Source: Helicovermis profundi
GTDB lineage: Bacteria > Bacillota > Clostridia > Peptostreptococcales > Acidaminobacteraceae
DNA length: 64,000 nucleotides
NCBI RefSeq assembly: GCF_033097505.1
Contig: NZ_AP028654.1
Location: 2,314,001 to 2,378,000, forward strand
Reading direction: 5' to 3'
Made by a program: the position numbers and the translations under genes. Below the pieces are notes generated by a model. The model searched no databases. It saw only the letters and a list, made by a program, of their open reading frames with translations, and was not told the origin of the DNA. Positions 62,799 through 64,000 of the stretch are shown piece after piece (positions within the stretch are counted from its first letter, which is position 1; each line of letters begins with the position of its first letter).

Positions 62799-62961
62799 AT
62801 TTATGTAACTTTATGTTTTTATATTTTTTTCAACTATATTTACTTCACTATCCTACATTTATTTCTCATAATCTAGTTGTAGACTTATTAACTTAAAGAG
62901 ATTATAATTAATCTGATAAGAAGTATACTTAATACAATATTAATATATTTAGGAGGATTTT

Positions 62962-64000
62962 ATGAACTATAAATTGCCAATTAGTGATAAACTTCATTGG
63001 ATTGGAGTAAACGACAGAGAAACTCACCTATTTGAGAACTTTTGGCCTCTTGAAAAAGGTGTAACATACAATTCTTATTTAGTAAACGATGAAAAAATTG
63101 CACTTATTGATACCGTTAAGTTCAATAAAACTGATTTGTATCTAGAAAAAATAAAAGAAATTATCGGTGAAAAAGATGTTGATTTTTTAGTTATTAATCA
63201 TATGGAACCAGATCACTCTGGATCTATTGCTGCAGTTATAAAAATGTGGCCCAATGTAAAAATAGTTGGAAACAAAAAAACTTTTGGCTTTTTAAAAGGG
63301 TTTTATGAAATCACAGATAATCTTTATGAAGTTAAAGAAGGCGACGAAATTAACTTAGGCTATCATAACCTTAAATTTTTTATAACTCCTATGGTCCACT
63401 GGCCTGAAACTATGATGACCTACGAAACTACAGATAAAATACTATTTTCAATGGACGCTTTTGGTGGTTTTGGTGCACTTGATGGTGGAATATTTGATTT
63501 TGAAGTTAATTTATCTTTCTATGAAGATGAAATAAGAAGATATTATTCAAATATTGTTGGAAAATACAGTCCAATTGTTCAAAGAACTCTTCAAAGATTC
63601 AAAGATGTTGAAATTTCTATGATTGCACCAACTCATGGAATTGTTTGGAAAGAATCTCCAAGTACTATTTTCAACTACTATGATAAATGGAGTAGATTTG
63701 AAGCAGAGGAAGGAGTAGTTATTGTTTATGGTACGATGTATGGAAACACTGCAAAAATGGCTGACTATCTTGCAAAAGAACTTTCAAGAAATGGAATAAA
63801 AAACATTAAAATTTTTGACGCAAGTAAAACTCACCTTTCTTATATTATTAGTGAATTATGGAAATATAAAGGTGTAATAATAGGTTCTGCTGCATACAAT
63901 ACTACTGTTTTTCCAGCTGTAGAGGCTGTACTTAGTAAAATCGAAAATAGTGGACTTAAAAATAGATATCTTGGCGTATTTGGCAATAAATCGTGGAGCG
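62962..64000 (+). CDS. Flavodiiron protein (FprA type), cut by the window edge
   Basis: The 346 codons present show a metallo-beta-lactamase-like domain with di-iron ligands H80, E82, D84 and H85 in VINHMEPDHSGS, then His in MVHWPETMMTY, Asp in FSMDAFGG and His in APTHGIVW. A flavodoxin domain with the FMN loop VYGTMYGNTAKM follows. Flavodiiron proteins reduce O2 to water or NO to N2O in the cytoplasm and protect anaerobes. The ATG follows AGGAGG at about six bases. The gene runs past 64000, so a further rubredoxin-like domain cannot be excluded. It fits the anaerobic lifestyle along with the hemerythrin gene. Confidence 0.95.
   Translation, partial: MNYKLPISDKLHWIGVNDRETHLFENFWPLEKGVTYNSYLVNDEKIALIDTVKFNKTDLYLEKIKEIIGEKDVDFLVINHMEPDHSGSIAAVIKMWPNVKIVGNKKTFGFLKGFYEITDNLYEVKEGDEINLGYHNLKFFITPMVHWPETMMTYETTDKILFSMDAFGGFGALDGGIFDFEVNLSFYEDEIRRYYSNIVGKYSPIVQRTLQRFKDVEISMIAPTHGIVWKESPSTIFNYYDKWSRFEAEEGVVIVYGTMYGNTAKMADYLAKELSRNGIKNIKIFDASKTHLSYIISELWKYKGVIIGSAAYNTTVFPAVEAVLSKIENSGLKNRYLGVFGNKSWS

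Noticed and set aside
62880-62961. PerR operator before the flavodiiron gene
   Set aside because: TTATAATTAATCTGATAA is longer than and only half matches the 15-base PerR box.
1-64000. CRISPR arrays, insertion sequences, tRNA or rRNA genes
   Set aside because: No regularly spaced direct repeats, transposase-like frames, cloverleaf sequences or rRNA words were seen on either strand by eye. A tool scan could still find a diverged tRNA.

Overview
The window is AT-rich DNA with Gram-positive gene content: strong GGAGG-type ribosome sites, a whiA-dnaE-pfkA-pyk core, flavodiiron protein, hemerythrin, tryptophanase and an ApbE/NusG-II pair. It looks like the chromosome of an anaerobic member of the Bacillota (Clostridia or a Tissierellia/Fusibacter-like relative). 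The genus cannot be fixed from sequence alone. I see no rRNA, tRNA, CRISPR array, prophage or insertion sequence.

Layout. 1-480: two decayed gene ends, a QueG-like fragment and a TetR C-terminus. 492-11604 (minus): bacteriohemerythrin, then an amino-sugar catabolic operon (HPr, PTS IIB, IIC and IIA, MupG-type 6-phosphoglycosidase, NagA, NagB, enzyme I). This operon is read from a sigma-54 promoter and preceded by its LevR-type activator gene. 11776-21826 (minus): glycolysis (pfkA-pyk), dnaE, a solute-binding lipoprotein, an HD-GYP protein and whiA. 22060-24963: a tryptophanase gene and a divergent regulator gene, set between whiA and yvcK. 24988-40470 (minus): a long run in transcription order of a giant multidomain protein, an LDH/MDH-like protein, a flavoprotein, moeA, moeA-PBP, moaA, moaC, murB, PHP, rapZ and yvcK. 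40631-41636 (plus): two small unknown genes. 41682-49282 (minus): pabA-pabB-pabC, a nucleotidyltransferase-like gene, folE-folP-folB-folK, aroF and a YihY-type membrane protein. 49483-64000: mixed short units with an ApbE/NusG-II pair, a two-component system, an ABC exporter, Nudix, a structured ncRNA, HAD, a PilZ membrane protein, a lytic transglycosylase, adenosine deaminase and the start of a flavodiiron protein.

How parts work together. The sigma-54 operon holds a complete phosphotransfer chain (EI, HPr, IIA, IIB, IIC) plus enzymes that would cleave and degrade an amino-sugar disaccharide to fructose-6-phosphate, which pfkA and pyk then carry forward. The folate block supplies p-aminobenzoate and pterin. 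The Moco genes make molybdopterin for enzymes outside the window.

Most interesting items: (1) a three-gene, translationally coupled set headed by a 1633-residue protein combining HD, HEAT-like, NadD-like nucleotidyltransferase, GNAT-like and phosphoribosyltransferase-like regions; (2) a roughly 270-nt structured RNA at 57571-57845 closed by a perfect 10-bp long-range helix, possibly of the raiA class; (3) a family of three intergenic two-hairpin elements with compensatory base changes, one directly abutting the ribosome site of a PilZ gene; (4) tryptophanase and its probable regulator breaking the usual rapZ-yvcK-whiA order.
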